NCBI RefSeq assembly: GCF_038397725.1
Contig: NZ_CP151634.1
Span: 1,054,001 to 1,118,000, forward strand
Source of the DNA: Microbacterium sp. LWO13-1.2
GTDB taxonomy: Bacteria; Actinomycetota; Actinomycetes; Actinomycetales; Microbacteriaceae
Reading direction: 5' to 3'
Length of the DNA: 64,000 nt
Shown here: positions 36,632 through 45,294 of the stretch, piece after piece
Position numbering within the stretch: the stretch's first letter is position 1
Layout: each line of letters opens with the position of its first letter
Translations under genes and position numbers: made by a program
Notes under the pieces: generated by a model
Databases searched by the model: none
Told to the model about the DNA's origin: nothing
The model's input: only the letters and a program-made list of their open reading frames with translations

Positions 36632-37480
36632 ATGATCACGTCAAACGGCTACGTTCTCGATGAGCGCCCCGAACGTCTCGGACGCTTGGAAGCTGTCCCC
36701 GCATCGCTGCGCGACGACAGGGACGCGCTGTGGGAGCGCATCCGTCGCGACGGCTATCTCTATCTCGGCGGTCACCTCGATCCCGCACTGGTCAATGACT
36801 TCCGCAGCTACTACTTCGGTGAACTCGAACCGACTGGGCTCGTTGCCCCGAGCGGTGTGGCAGAGGGGATCGACGCCGATGGTGAGATCGATCGCGGTCT
36901 CACGCGAAGCACGCTGTTCGATGAAATCGTCCCCGGCGACCAGTACGCAGCGCTCACCTCGCATCCCACGATCCGCGGATGGTTCCAGTGGTTCCTCGGA
37001 GACGATGTCCACCTGCACAAGCGCCGGATCATTCGTCACACCCGGCCCGGCGAGAACGGAATCGGCACCGCCACCCAAGCGCACTACGACCTGGTCTACC
37101 TGCGCGAAGGCACCGACCGCGTGCTGTCGATGTGGATTCCTCTCGGCGATTGCGCCGTCGAGACCGGAGGGCTGGCCTATCTGGAAGGCAGCCACCACCG
37201 CGTCATGGCTCAGGAACGCGCCGGAAGGCTGAAGATGCCCGCGGCGTCGATCACCGCTGACCTGCCGGGCCTCGCCGACGAGTACGACACTCGGTGGCTC
37301 GTGAACGACTACACGGCCGGCGATGTGATGGTGCACTCGGCGCACATCGTGCACGCCTCGACCGACAACGTCGATCCGGCTCGCCGCATCCGCCTGTCCA
37401 CTGATATCCGCTACCAACGGATCTCGGACCCGATCGATTGGCGCTGGCAGGACCACTGGTCCGACGAAGACGGGCTCTGA
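36632..37480 (+). CDS. Phytanoyl-CoA dioxygenase (PhyH) family protein
   Basis: The 282-residue protein has the Fe(II)/2-oxoglutarate facial triad: QAHYDLVYLREGTDRVLSMWIPLGD holds the HxD pair, ETGGLAYLEGSHH follows, and HSAHIVHAS supplies the distal His. Substrates of the many bacterial PhyH proteins vary, so none is named. ATG 36632 has AGGA 8 nt upstream; ATG 36623 is an alternative. It is divergent from the AraC regulator gene. Confidence 0.85.
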   Translation: MITSNGYVLDERPERLGRLEAVPASLRDDRDALWERIRRDGYLYLGGHLDPALVNDFRSYYFGELEPTGLVAPSGVAEGIDADGEIDRGLTRSTLFDEIVPGDQYAALTSHPTIRGWFQWFLGDDVHLHKRRIIRHTRPGENGIGTATQAHYDLVYLREGTDRVLSMWIPLGDCAVETGGLAYLEGSHHRVMAQERAGRLKMPAASITADLPGLADEYDTRWLVNDYTAGDVMVHSAHIVHASTDNVDPARRIRLSTDIRYQRISDPIDWRWQDHWSDEDGL

Positions 37481-37509
37481 GGTTCCGCTTTTTCGCCCCG
37501 ACTCATGGA

Positions 37510-37539
37510 TTGACGAACACGGCACACGTGCGTTAGCGT
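37510..37539 (+). promoter_or_regulatory. Promoter of the arabinogalactan hydrolase operon
   Basis: TTGACG at 37510-37515, an 18-nt gap, and TAGCGT at 37534-37539. It is one of the best sigma-70-type promoters in the window. Confidence 0.65.
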
Positions 37540-37555
37540 GACTCGACTGCAAATA

Positions 37556-37567
37556 GTTTACGTAAAC
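37556..37567 (+). promoter_or_regulatory. LacI-type operator
   Basis: GTTTACGTAAAC is a perfect 12-bp palindrome starting 16 nt after the -10 box, so a bound repressor would block early transcription. The same palindrome lies before the GH43 gene at 45259-45270. Confidence 0.75.
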
Positions 37568-37775
37568 AATGGCGTTGACGTCTCCCTAGACGACTCCCAC
37601 TTCGGTGTGGATCGCCATCCCAGAAGCCTTCCGATGCGGGCGGCCCGTCTGCGCCGTTCGCGGCTCCGACGGACGAAGAAGTGCGCACGGAAATCCTTGA
37701 AATCCCGAGGCGGCGAGCCGGAAGTTCGCGAGCTCGCCTGCCTCACCAGCACCGCAGTTTCGAGATTGGACAAAG

Positions 37776-40700
37776 ATGTTGAAATCGAAAACCCGTCAGG
37801 TCGTTGCGCTCGGCGCCGGGCTCGGAGTCGCCGTATCCGCATTCGTCACGGTGCCCGCGCTGAGCGCGAGTGCGGCGGATCCTGATGTCGTGCTCACACC
37901 GAACCCCGCCTACGCCGGCGCGCCCTTTGCCGGATGGGGCACCAGTCTCGTCTGGATGGCGAATGCAACGGGCGGGTACCCGGCCGACCTGCGTGACGAG
38001 CTCATCGACAAGATCTTCGGTGACGAAGGGCTGAACCTCAACATCGCGCGCTACAACATCGGCGGGGGCAATGCTTCCGATGTGCCCGGCTACCTCCGGC
38101 CCGGCGGCGCCGTGCCCGGACGGTGGAATGCCGATGCGCCACTCGCTGACGAGAACGGCGAGATCTCCTCGACCTTCGCTGACCGCGACCGCTTCCGCGC
38201 GGCGTGGACGGGCGAGAACGCGAGTGACTACGACTTCTCCTCGGATGCCGCCCAGCTCGCCTGGGTCACGGCGATCAAGGACGAGGTCGACACCTGGGAG
38301 GCCTTCAGCAACTCCCCGCCCTACTTCATGACCGAGAGCGGTTTCGTCAGCGGCGGCACGGATGGGTGGGCCGACCAGATCCGAGCCGATTCGGTCGATG
38401 AGTTCGCCACGTACGTCAAGACGGTGACGCAGCACGTCGAAGACACCCAGGGCATCGAGTTCGCCACGATCGATCCGCTGAACGAGCCGAACACGAACTA
38501 CTGGAAGACGAACATCGGCGACGACGGATGGCCGAAACAGGGTGGGCAGGAGGGGGCGCACGCGGGTCCCGGTCTGCAGTCAGCGGTGATCACCGCGTTG
38601 GCCGCAGAGCTCGCCGAACCCGGCACGACGACAGACGCTGTCATCTCCGGTCCTGACGAGACCAGCCCGGACCGGTTCGTCGAGGACTGGAACGGCTGGA
38701 GTTCTGAGGCGAAGGGAGCTGTGGCTCAGCTCAACGTGCACACCTACTCCACCGGCAGTCGCCACCTCGTCCGAGATATCGCCAAGAGTGCCGATAAGCC
38801 GCTGTGGATGAGCGAAGTCGAGGGAAACTGGGGCGGCGACAGCTGGAACCCCGACGCGATCGAGAACGGCCTCGGCATCGCCGAGCGTGTGAACTCCGAC
38901 CTGCGTGAGCTCGAGCCGGAAGCCTGGGTGCTTTGGCAGCCGGTGGAAGACCTTTACAACATGGAGAAGGTCGAGAAGAAGAACTGGGGCTCAGTCTTCA
39001 TCGACTTCGACTGCAACGCCGAGGGCGACTCCGTCCGACGGATCGCCGACGGTGACCAGAACCCCGAGTGCGGCATCCGCACCAACTCGAAGTACGACAC
39101 GCTGCGCAACTTCACGCACTACATCAAGCCCGGTGACCAGCTGGTCCGGGTGAACGATAACGACACCACCGCGGCGATCGACGGCGACGGTTCAGGCGCG
39201 ACTCTCGTGTACACGAACGACGACGAAGCCAAGACGATCCAGATCGACCTCTCGTTGTTCGGCGATGTCGCGACCGGTGCGTCGGTGACTCCGGTCGTGA
39301 CCACCGGGTCTCCGGCATCCGATCCGTCTGTGAACGCGCTCCGTGCGGGGGATCCGGTGGTGGTGGGTGCGGACAAGACCGCGACGTTGACAGTCCCCGC
39401 GAAGTCGGTGACGACGTTCGTCGTGACCGGTGTCTCCGATGTGAACGACGATGCTCCCGCCCTGCGCAACGGCGAGTCTTTCACCATCACGGGCGCGCAG
39501 AGCGATCTCCCACTCAGCGCGGCCGGCGACACCGCTGCACTCGGCAACGCCCGCGACCCGGAACAACTCGCCGCGCAGACGTGGACCGCGACCTTGATCG
39601 ACGATCAGCCTGGCACCTCGCGCGACCGTTTCGCGCTGCGCTCGGGTGATGGTCGCACTCTCGCCGCAGCCGGCGGCGATACCGAGATGCGGACCGTCAG
39701 CGACACCGAAGCGGCGAGCGACCCGTCGACGCTGTGGTTGATGACCTCGACCGACGGCGTGACCTTCAGCCTGCTCAACGCCGGCACCAACGCCGTGCTC
39801 GACGTGGCCGGCGCCTCGACGTCGGCCGGTGCGCACGTGGGCGTGTGGCAGTCCAACTGGGGTGCCAACCAGCAGTGGAAGCTGGAGCCTGCTCGCGCGG
39901 AGATCGCTCCGTATACGAGTTTCCATCCGGGTCAGGAGTGGCTCGACACCGACGGCGACATCATCCAGGCGCATGGCGGCCAGGTGGTGCCGTCGAAGGA
40001 TGACGATGGCCGCACGATCTACTACCTGTACGGCGAGGACCGCACCAACGGCTACCACTCGTCCCCGGGTGTTCACGTGTACAGCTCCTACGATCTCTAC
40101 AACTGGGAGGATCAGGGCGTCGCGCTGCGGGCGCTGGAGTCGACGGCGCAGTTCGATGACCCGTACTTCGAGGCGCTGTACGGCGACTACACGCAGGAGC
40201 AGAAGGACGCCGTGTACCGCGACCTCGGAACGACTCCGGTCGACGGCGTCACGCCGCCGATCATCGAGCGCCCGAAGGCGATCTACAACGAGAGCACCGG
40301 CAAGTGGGTCATGTGGGCGCACATGGACGGTCCCTCCGCGACGTCGAGCGCCCAGTACGCGAAGGCGAAGGCGGGAGTCGCGATCTCGGACTCGCCGTTC
40401 GGTCCCTTCCAGTACATCGACAGCTACTACCTGAACTACTCGCCCGAGGGGTGGGACACCCCGGGTATGGCGCGCGACATGAACCTCTTCGTGGATGACG
40501 ACGGCACCGGCTACATCATCTACTCCAGCGAGGGCAACGCGACGATGTACATCTCCAAGCTCAACGCGGACTACACCGATCTCGCCACCCCGGCCGACGA
40601 AGCCGTGCTGGGCGTCGACTACAACCGCATCTTCGTGGGTCAGTCCCGGGAATCTCCGGCGATCTTCAAGCACGATGAGCGGTACTTCCTCATCACATCG

Positions 40701-42023
40701 GGCACGACCGGCTGGAACCCCAACCCCGCGCGGTGGGCGACCTCGACCGACATCATGGGCACCTGGACCGACAAGGGAGACCCGTTCCCCTGGTGGGCGC
40801 AGAGCAACTCGTGGAACTCTCAGCCCTCCTCGGTGATCCCGGTGGATCGCGAGAACGGGAAGTACATCTACATGGGTGACCGCTGGAACGGCGGGAACGA
40901 CCTGAAGAACGCGCAGATGGTGTGGCTGCCGATCAGCCTGGGCGAGGGCGGCGACACGATGGCGGTCGAGGTCTATGACGAATGGACACTCGATCAGCTC
41001 GGCCAGTGGGCGGCGTGGGACGTGAGCGGAGTTCCTGCCACCGTGCCGGTGGGCGGAAGCCTTGACGTCTCGACGGTCACCGTTCGGCAGAACGGAGTCG
41101 AATCCACCCAGCCCGTGACGTGGAGCATCTCCGGATCATTCGGCGCACCGGGCGTCGTGACGGCGACAGGGACTCTCCCGGACTTCGGCGGCCGCACCTT
41201 CACGCGCACCATCGCGGTCGTCCCCGATGGCCTCGTGTACGCGGTGAACGCGGGTGGGCAGGAGACCGACGATTGGCTGGGCGTTCAGTCCGCAGGCGGT
41301 GACGACCTGCTCAACTCCACGGCAGATCAGGCTTACGGAGAGGATGCCGACAGTGGGGCATCCTGGGGCTATGTGAGCGAGGGGAGCAAGACCCACGGCG
41401 GGGTCGACGGCACCATGTTCTCCACCATGCGGTACGCGGTCGAAGGCCGAGACATCACGTATCGCTTCGGCGATCTCGATCCCGGGAAGTACTCCGTGCA
41501 CGTCGGATACGCAGATCCCTGGGATCAGTGGGACGACCGCGGCGCGCAGGTGAGCGTCAACGGTTCCGTCGTCGAGGCCGACCACGACTACGGTGCGGCC
41601 GACGAGGCCAAGTCGTACGGCGACATCACGATCGGGACTGCCGGCGAGATCGAACTCGTCCTGCATCCGACGCGCGCAGCCGATGTGCAGGTGAGCTGGA
41701 TCATGGTGACCCTCGACGAGGCTGCTGCCCCCGAGCTCGATGTCAGGACTAGCGCCGCTGTCCGCTGCGTAGCCGGCAAGGCGGTCGTGACGGTGCAGGT
41801 CCAGAACCATGCGGATGCCTCCGTCGCCGCGGTCGCGCGGTCATCGTTCGGCGTCAAGTCGTTCGCCTCGTTCACCGTGGACAAGAGCGTTTCGCATGCG
41901 TTCACGACACGTCAGGCCGGGATCGTCGCTGGGCAGGTGACCGTGGAAGCGACGGGCACGGTGGCCGGTCATCCGGTCAGCCGCACGCTGACTGCCCCGT
42001 ACCCGGCGCTCTCGTGCGGCTGA
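37776..42023 (+). CDS. Secreted GH30-ricin-GH43 multidomain arabinogalactan hydrolase
   Basis: The 1415-residue protein has a Sec signal (cleavage near ASA, about residue 33). About 50-550 is a GH30 barrel with SNSPPYFMT, the acid/base in PLNEP (E237) and the nucleophile in LWMSEVEG (E347), closest in pattern to endo-beta-1,6-galactanases. About 564-705 is a ricin-type lectin (VGVWQSNWGANQQWKL). About 713-1070 is a GH43 propeller of the exo-beta-1,3-galactanase kind (IIQAHGGQVV, RPKAIYNESTGKWVMWAHMD, DRWNGGND). An Ig-like domain (about 1075-1150), a malectin-like domain (1155-1310) and a beta C-terminus follow. No cell-wall anchor is seen. Confidence 0.85.
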   Translation: MLKSKTRQVVALGAGLGVAVSAFVTVPALSASAADPDVVLTPNPAYAGAPFAGWGTSLVWMANATGGYPADLRDELIDKIFGDEGLNLNIARYNIGGGNASDVPGYLRPGGAVPGRWNADAPLADENGEISSTFADRDRFRAAWTGENASDYDFSSDAAQLAWVTAIKDEVDTWEAFSNSPPYFMTESGFVSGGTDGWADQIRADSVDEFATYVKTVTQHVEDTQGIEFATIDPLNEPNTNYWKTNIGDDGWPKQGGQEGAHAGPGLQSAVITALAAELAEPGTTTDAVISGPDETSPDRFVEDWNGWSSEAKGAVAQLNVHTYSTGSRHLVRDIAKSADKPLWMSEVEGNWGGDSWNPDAIENGLGIAERVNSDLRELEPEAWVLWQPVEDLYNMEKVEKKNWGSVFIDFDCNAEGDSVRRIADGDQNPECGIRTNSKYDTLRNFTHYIKPGDQLVRVNDNDTTAAIDGDGSGATLVYTNDDEAKTIQIDLSLFGDVATGASVTPVVTTGSPASDPSVNALRAGDPVVVGADKTATLTVPAKSVTTFVVTGVSDVNDDAPALRNGESFTITGAQSDLPLSAAGDTAALGNARDPEQLAAQTWTATLIDDQPGTSRDRFALRSGDGRTLAAAGGDTEMRTVSDTEAASDPSTLWLMTSTDGVTFSLLNAGTNAVLDVAGASTSAGAHVGVWQSNWGANQQWKLEPARAEIAPYTSFHPGQEWLDTDGDIIQAHGGQVVPSKDDDGRTIYYLYGEDRTNGYHSSPGVHVYSSYDLYNWEDQGVALRALESTAQFDDPYFEALYGDYTQEQKDAVYRDLGTTPVDGVTPPIIERPKAIYNESTGKWVMWAHMDGPSATSSAQYAKAKAGVAISDSPFGPFQYIDSYYLNYSPEGWDTPGMARDMNLFVDDDGTGYIIYSSEGNATMYISKLNADYTDLATPADEAVLGVDYNRIFVGQSRESPAIFKHDERYFLITSGTTGWNPNPARWATSTDIMGTWTDKGDPFPWWAQSNSWNSQPSSVIPVDRENGKYIYMGDRWNGGNDLKNAQMVWLPISLGEGGDTMAVEVYDEWTLDQLGQWAAWDVSGVPATVPVGGSLDVSTVTVRQNGVESTQPVTWSISGSFGAPGVVTATGTLPDFGGRTFTRTIAVVPDGLVYAVNAGGQETDDWLGVQSAGGDDLLNSTADQAYGEDADSGASWGYVSEGSKTHGGVDGTMFSTMRYAVEGRDITYRFGDLDPGKYSVHVGYADPWDQWDDRGAQVSVNGSVVEADHDYGAADEAKSYGDITIGTAGEIELVLHPTRAADVQVSWIMVTLDEAAAPELDVRTSAAVRCVAGKAVVTVQVQNHADASVAAVARSSFGVKSFASFTVDKSVSHAFTTRQAGIVAGQVTVEATGTVAGHPVSRTLTAPYPALSCG

Positions 42024-42063
42024 CACAAGCAACTTTTCCCGTCATATCGAAGGAGATACCCGA

Positions 42064-42687
42064 ATGAATGCAACACGTCTGGCCAGGTGGACCGCGGTGA
42101 CCGCCGGAGCGGCGATCTTCGTCGGCATCGCCGGTGCCGCCGTCGCGGAGGAGCAGCACGGTGACGAGGCGGTGGACGTCTCCGTTTCGATCGCGCAGAT
42201 CGACGAACCGGGCGTGCTCGCGATGAGCATCGCAGGCACGACGACGACCCTGGTCGAGAACGGGTCGGATGCCCTCGTCCGTCAGTTCACCGGATCGCTG
42301 CCGACAGTGACGGTCACCGACACTCGTGACCCGGGTGACATCCCTGCGGGGGTGGGGTGGTACGTGCTCGGCTCGTCCAGCGCCTTCGCGGGAGACGCAG
42401 GACAGCCGGCCATCGGAGCGGATCATCTCGGCTGGACACCGCGCCTGATCGACGGCGGTGACGCGGGCCTGGTCACAGAAGGCGATCCCGTGCAGACCGT
42501 GCTCGACACCACGGCGCCGGATCCCTTCGGTCTCGTCGACCAGGAGCTGTTCGCGATGGCGCTCGATTCCGCAGCGATCGCTGCAGAAGGGCAGTGGACC
42601 GCTACGGCGGACCTCACGCTGCGCACTCCTGCCGAGGTGGCGCCGGGATCGTACTCGGGAACGGTGACGCTCTCCCTCTTCGAGTAG
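42064..42687 (+). CDS. WxL-like secreted protein (csc cluster-like component)
   Basis: The 207-residue protein has a Sec signal (cleavage after AVA, about residue 28) and an all-beta mature region ending ADLTLRTPAEVAPGSYSGTVTLSLFE. The ending resembles WxL-domain proteins of firmicutes (YxGTxTWxL) but lacks the tryptophans. It lies between the giant glycosidase and a DUF916 gene, as WxL proteins do in csc clusters. AAGGAG lies before ATG 42064. Confidence 0.6.
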   Translation: MNATRLARWTAVTAGAAIFVGIAGAAVAEEQHGDEAVDVSVSIAQIDEPGVLAMSIAGTTTTLVENGSDALVRQFTGSLPTVTVTDTRDPGDIPAGVGWYVLGSSSAFAGDAGQPAIGADHLGWTPRLIDGGDAGLVTEGDPVQTVLDTTAPDPFGLVDQELFAMALDSAAIAAEGQWTATADLTLRTPAEVAPGSYSGTVTLSLFE

Positions 42688-42700
42688 CGCAGGACTCCGC

Positions 42701-42728
42701 GGTCGCGTTCACGATCGTGATCGCGACC
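42701..42728 (+). other. 28-bp near-perfect palindrome between surface-complex genes
   Basis: GGTCGCG and CGCGACC flank the perfect palindrome TCACGATCGTGA, giving 26 of 28 symmetric bases. It could end or stabilise the transcript between the WxL-like and DUF916 genes. Confidence 0.6.
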
Positions 42729-42766
42729 CCGGTGGTTGCTCCCGTCGCAGGAAGGCCCAGAAAACG

Positions 42767-43792
42767 ATGAAGAGACGCTCATCACGGTTCGCGCGGGTCG
42801 CGTGCGCTGCAGCGGTCCTCGCTGCTGCGATCGCACCGGCCGTCTGGTCGACGTCAGCATCCGCGGATGACGACCAGACCGTCACCTGGTCGGTGCGCCC
42901 CGCCGACGAATCGGGTCCAGATGGCCGGGCGTGGGCCGAGCTCGAGCTCGAGCCTGGCGAAACGACGACAGAGCGGATGGCGGTCATCAACCTCGGAGAT
43001 TCGGCCGTCACGTTCTCGCTCGCGAGCGCTGACGGCTATCTCACCGAATCCGGACGCTTCAATATGCTGCCGTCGGACGAGAAGTCCACCCGAGCCGGTA
43101 CGTGGATCACGTTGCCGTCAACGGTGACCGTGGAGCCGGGTGCAACCGCTGTCGTTCCGTTCCTCGTCGAAGTCCCGAAGAATGCGACACCGGGCGACCA
43201 CGCGGCGGGAGTCGCGGCCTCCATCCGCTCCGAAGGTGCTTCGGAGGGGGCCGCGGTGGGAGTCGAGAGTCGGGTCGGTTTCCGCGTGATGGTCCGGGTC
43301 GCGGGTGACGTCGCACCGGGCCTGGAGGTGCATGGAGCGGGGGAGTACATCACCGAATGGAACCCTCTGAATCCGGGGACCGTCGTCGTGAGGTACACGC
43401 TCCACAACTCCGGCAACGTGCGTCTCGAATCCTCCAGCGCCGTCGAATGGAATGGCCGGACCGTCTCCGGTGAGACCGTCGAGCTCCTGCCCGGCGATGA
43501 CCGGGCGGTCGAACTCCACCTCCGAGATGTCTGGCCGCTGGGTCTGCTGTCGGTGCCACTCTCTGTGGAGCGGGCCGTCGTCCTTCCCGACGGCTCGCGC
43601 GAGCACATCGGCCCCGTCATGCAGACCGTGTCGGTGTCGGCGATTCCATGGCCGCAGCTGCTCGTCTTGCTCTCGCTGGTGCTCATGGTGGGCGGAATGG
43701 CATTCCGGGGTCGCCGCCGGCGGCGACAGGTCGAGACGCTCGTGAATGCCGCGCGGGAAGCCGGGCGCCGGGAAGCGCGCATCGAGGGATGA
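42767..43792 (+). CDS. DUF916 (WxL-interacting, CscA-like) membrane-anchored protein
   Basis: The 341-residue protein has a Sec signal (about 1-34), a DUF916-type domain (WSVRPADESGPDGRAWAELELEPGETTTERMAVINLGDSAVTF), a second beta domain from about 160 to 285, and a C-terminal TM helix (WPQLLVLLSLVLMVGGMAF) with a basic tail. In firmicutes this family binds WxL proteins and peptidoglycan. Length and order match. Its stop overlaps the ATG of the next gene. Confidence 0.75.
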   Translation: MKRRSSRFARVACAAAVLAAAIAPAVWSTSASADDDQTVTWSVRPADESGPDGRAWAELELEPGETTTERMAVINLGDSAVTFSLASADGYLTESGRFNMLPSDEKSTRAGTWITLPSTVTVEPGATAVVPFLVEVPKNATPGDHAAGVAASIRSEGASEGAAVGVESRVGFRVMVRVAGDVAPGLEVHGAGEYITEWNPLNPGTVVVRYTLHNSGNVRLESSSAVEWNGRTVSGETVELLPGDDRAVELHLRDVWPLGLLSVPLSVERAVVLPDGSREHIGPVMQTVSVSAIPWPQLLVLLSLVLMVGGMAFRGRRRRRQVETLVNAAREAGRREARIEG

Positions 43793-44118
43793 TCGTGCGC
43801 CGCATTCTTCTCCGGGCTCGGCACACCGCCTGGAGCTTCATCTCGTCACTGTCCGTCGCCTCTCTCGCGGTGTACGAGCAGGTCACCGACGACATCGACA
43901 GCGGTGGCGTCACCGTGCAGGTCACGATCGCGCCGGACTATGGCATCGCGACGCTTCCGGATACGGGCGCCGACCCCGCATTGCTGATCTCCGTGGCGAT
44001 CGCCCTGGCGGTCATCGGTGGCGCGATCATCGTGCACCGGAGACCGGTCAGTGCGAACCGGCGGCGCACAAACCTCAGCGTCGGTGCGGGGGAGGCCCCG
44101 AGCTCCCGCGCACGATGA
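43789..44118 (+). CDS. Tiny LPDTG sortase substrate (CscD-like)
   Basis: The 109-residue protein has an N-terminal basic/hydrophobic signal (about 1-28), only about 25 extracellular residues, then LPDTG (56-60), a TM helix (64-82) and HRR. This is a complete sortase cassette with almost no cargo, as in the small LPxTG proteins of csc clusters. The tail after HRR is unusually long because the frame runs 44 nt into the convergent lacI gene. ATGA overlap joins it to the DUF916 gene. No sortase gene is in the window. Confidence 0.75.
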   Translation: MIVRRILLRARHTAWSFISSLSVASLAVYEQVTDDIDSGGVTVQVTIAPDYGIATLPDTGADPALLISVAIALAVIGGAIIVHRRPVSANRRRTNLSVGAGEAPSSRAR

Positions 44119-45103
44119 GCTCGGTCGGGACGAGGTCGGCGGGGGCCGTCTGTCGATGCTCCATCGCGGCGATGAGCGCGCGCATCGCTTCGACGCCGAC
44201 CTGATCGAAATGTTGACGGACCGTCGTGAGAGCCGGCCAGAAATTCGCAGATTCCGCCATGTCGTCGAACCCTACGACGCTCACGTCGTCCGGAACACGG
44301 AGTCCGCGCTCGTGGAACGCGCGCAGAAGACCGAGGGACATCTGGTCGTTCGCCGCGAACACGGCGGTCACATCGTCGCGCGCCGCCAGGATGAGCCCGG
44401 CGCGGTGTCCAGAATCAGCGCTCCAGTCGCCGGTGATGACTTCAGGCACGCGTGCGCCCCGCTCGATGAGGGTGCGCTCCCACGACTGCCGACGGCCGTG
44501 GGCCGAGTACGACTCAGGGGGACCGGCAACGTGCCAGACGGTCTCGTGCCCCAGATCGAGGAGGTGTTCGGTCGCGAGCTTCGCGCCCTGAGCCTGATCG
44601 GTATCGACGACGGGGTAGCGACCTTTTCGATCGGAGTCGATGACGACGACGGGAAGGCCTGTCGGCAGTTCGACCTCGGCCTCGGCGAGACTGTGCGCCT
44701 CGATCACGATGATGACGCCGTCAACCGCCTCTTCATTGAGCCGGGCGAACGCCCCGGAGACACTGGCCTGCGTCGCCGCTCCGAGCGGGATCAGATTGAG
44801 GGAGTAGCCGCCGGCCGCACACTCCGACGCGATGGCGTCGATGGTGCGCATGTTTCCGTGAGAGGACAGCGAAGACATGATGACGCCGATGCTCCGGTAC
44901 CGGCCGTCGCGCAGAGCACGCGCTGCGCCGTTCGGGCGATAGCCGAGTTCCTGCATCGTGGCGATGATGCGCTGCCGGGTCTCCGCCTTGACCACGCCGC
45001 GACCGGTGGCAACTCGCGAAACCGTCTGTCCGGACACTCCGGCGGCTCTCGCGACGTCGGCCATCGATGGACTGCGCTGCGTTTTCGCGCCTGCTTCTGG
45101 CAT
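44075..45103 (-). CDS. LacI family transcriptional regulator
   Basis: The 342-residue repressor has the LacI HTH (MADVARAAGVSGQTVSRVATGRG), the hinge helix (RPNGAARALR) and a periplasmic-binding-type effector domain (VDGVIIVIEAHS, VFAANDQMSLGLLRAF). GGAGG precedes ATG 45103. Two copies of GTTTACGTAAAC, before the giant glycosidase and the GH43 gene that flank it, are the likely operators. An arabinogalactan-derived sugar is the plausible inducer. Confidence 0.9.
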   Translation of the reverse strand: MPEAGAKTQRSPSMADVARAAGVSGQTVSRVATGRGVVKAETRQRIIATMQELGYRPNGAARALRDGRYRSIGVIMSSLSSHGNMRTIDAIASECAAGGYSLNLIPLGAATQASVSGAFARLNEEAVDGVIIVIEAHSLAEAEVELPTGLPVVVIDSDRKGRYPVVDTDQAQGAKLATEHLLDLGHETVWHVAGPPESYSAHGRRQSWERTLIERGARVPEVITGDWSADSGHRAGLILAARDDVTAVFAANDQMSLGLLRAFHERGLRVPDDVSVVGFDDMAESANFWPALTTVRQHFDQVGVEAMRALIAAMEHRQTAPADLVPTELIVRGSSGPPPHRR

Positions 45104-45218
45104 CCGTACCTCCGATCTCCCCATCCTCTGACACTTTAGGGCGGATCTCGGCCGCCGCAGCCCGCAACGGAGGCCGTGTGGTCGCGGCACGCGTCTATGC
45201 ACTCAGCGATCCGGGCAC

Positions 45219-45248
45219 TTGCGCGCGGCGCGGTTCATTGGATATCGT
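45219..45248 (+). promoter_or_regulatory. Promoter of the cytoplasmic GH43 gene
   Basis: TTGCGC at 45219-45224, an 18-nt gap, and TATCGT at 45243-45248. Confidence 0.5.
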
Positions 45249-45256
45249 CGCCGATG

Positions 45257-45272
45257 TTGTTTACGTAAACAA
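45257..45272 (+). promoter_or_regulatory. LacI-type operator
   Basis: TTGTTTACGTAAACAA is a perfect 16-bp palindrome starting 8 nt after the -10 box. It shares its 12-bp core with the operator at 37556-37567. Confidence 0.75.
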
Positions 45273-45294
45273 TCAGATCGACAGGAACGAGACG

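Noticed and set aside
39192..40673. 493-codon minus-strand frame within the giant glycosidase gene
   Set aside because: It has no start context or motifs and mirrors the codon structure of the coding strand.
42064..42687. Canonical WxL-domain protein
   Set aside because: The C-terminal tryptophans of the WxL motif are missing, so I call it WxL-like only.
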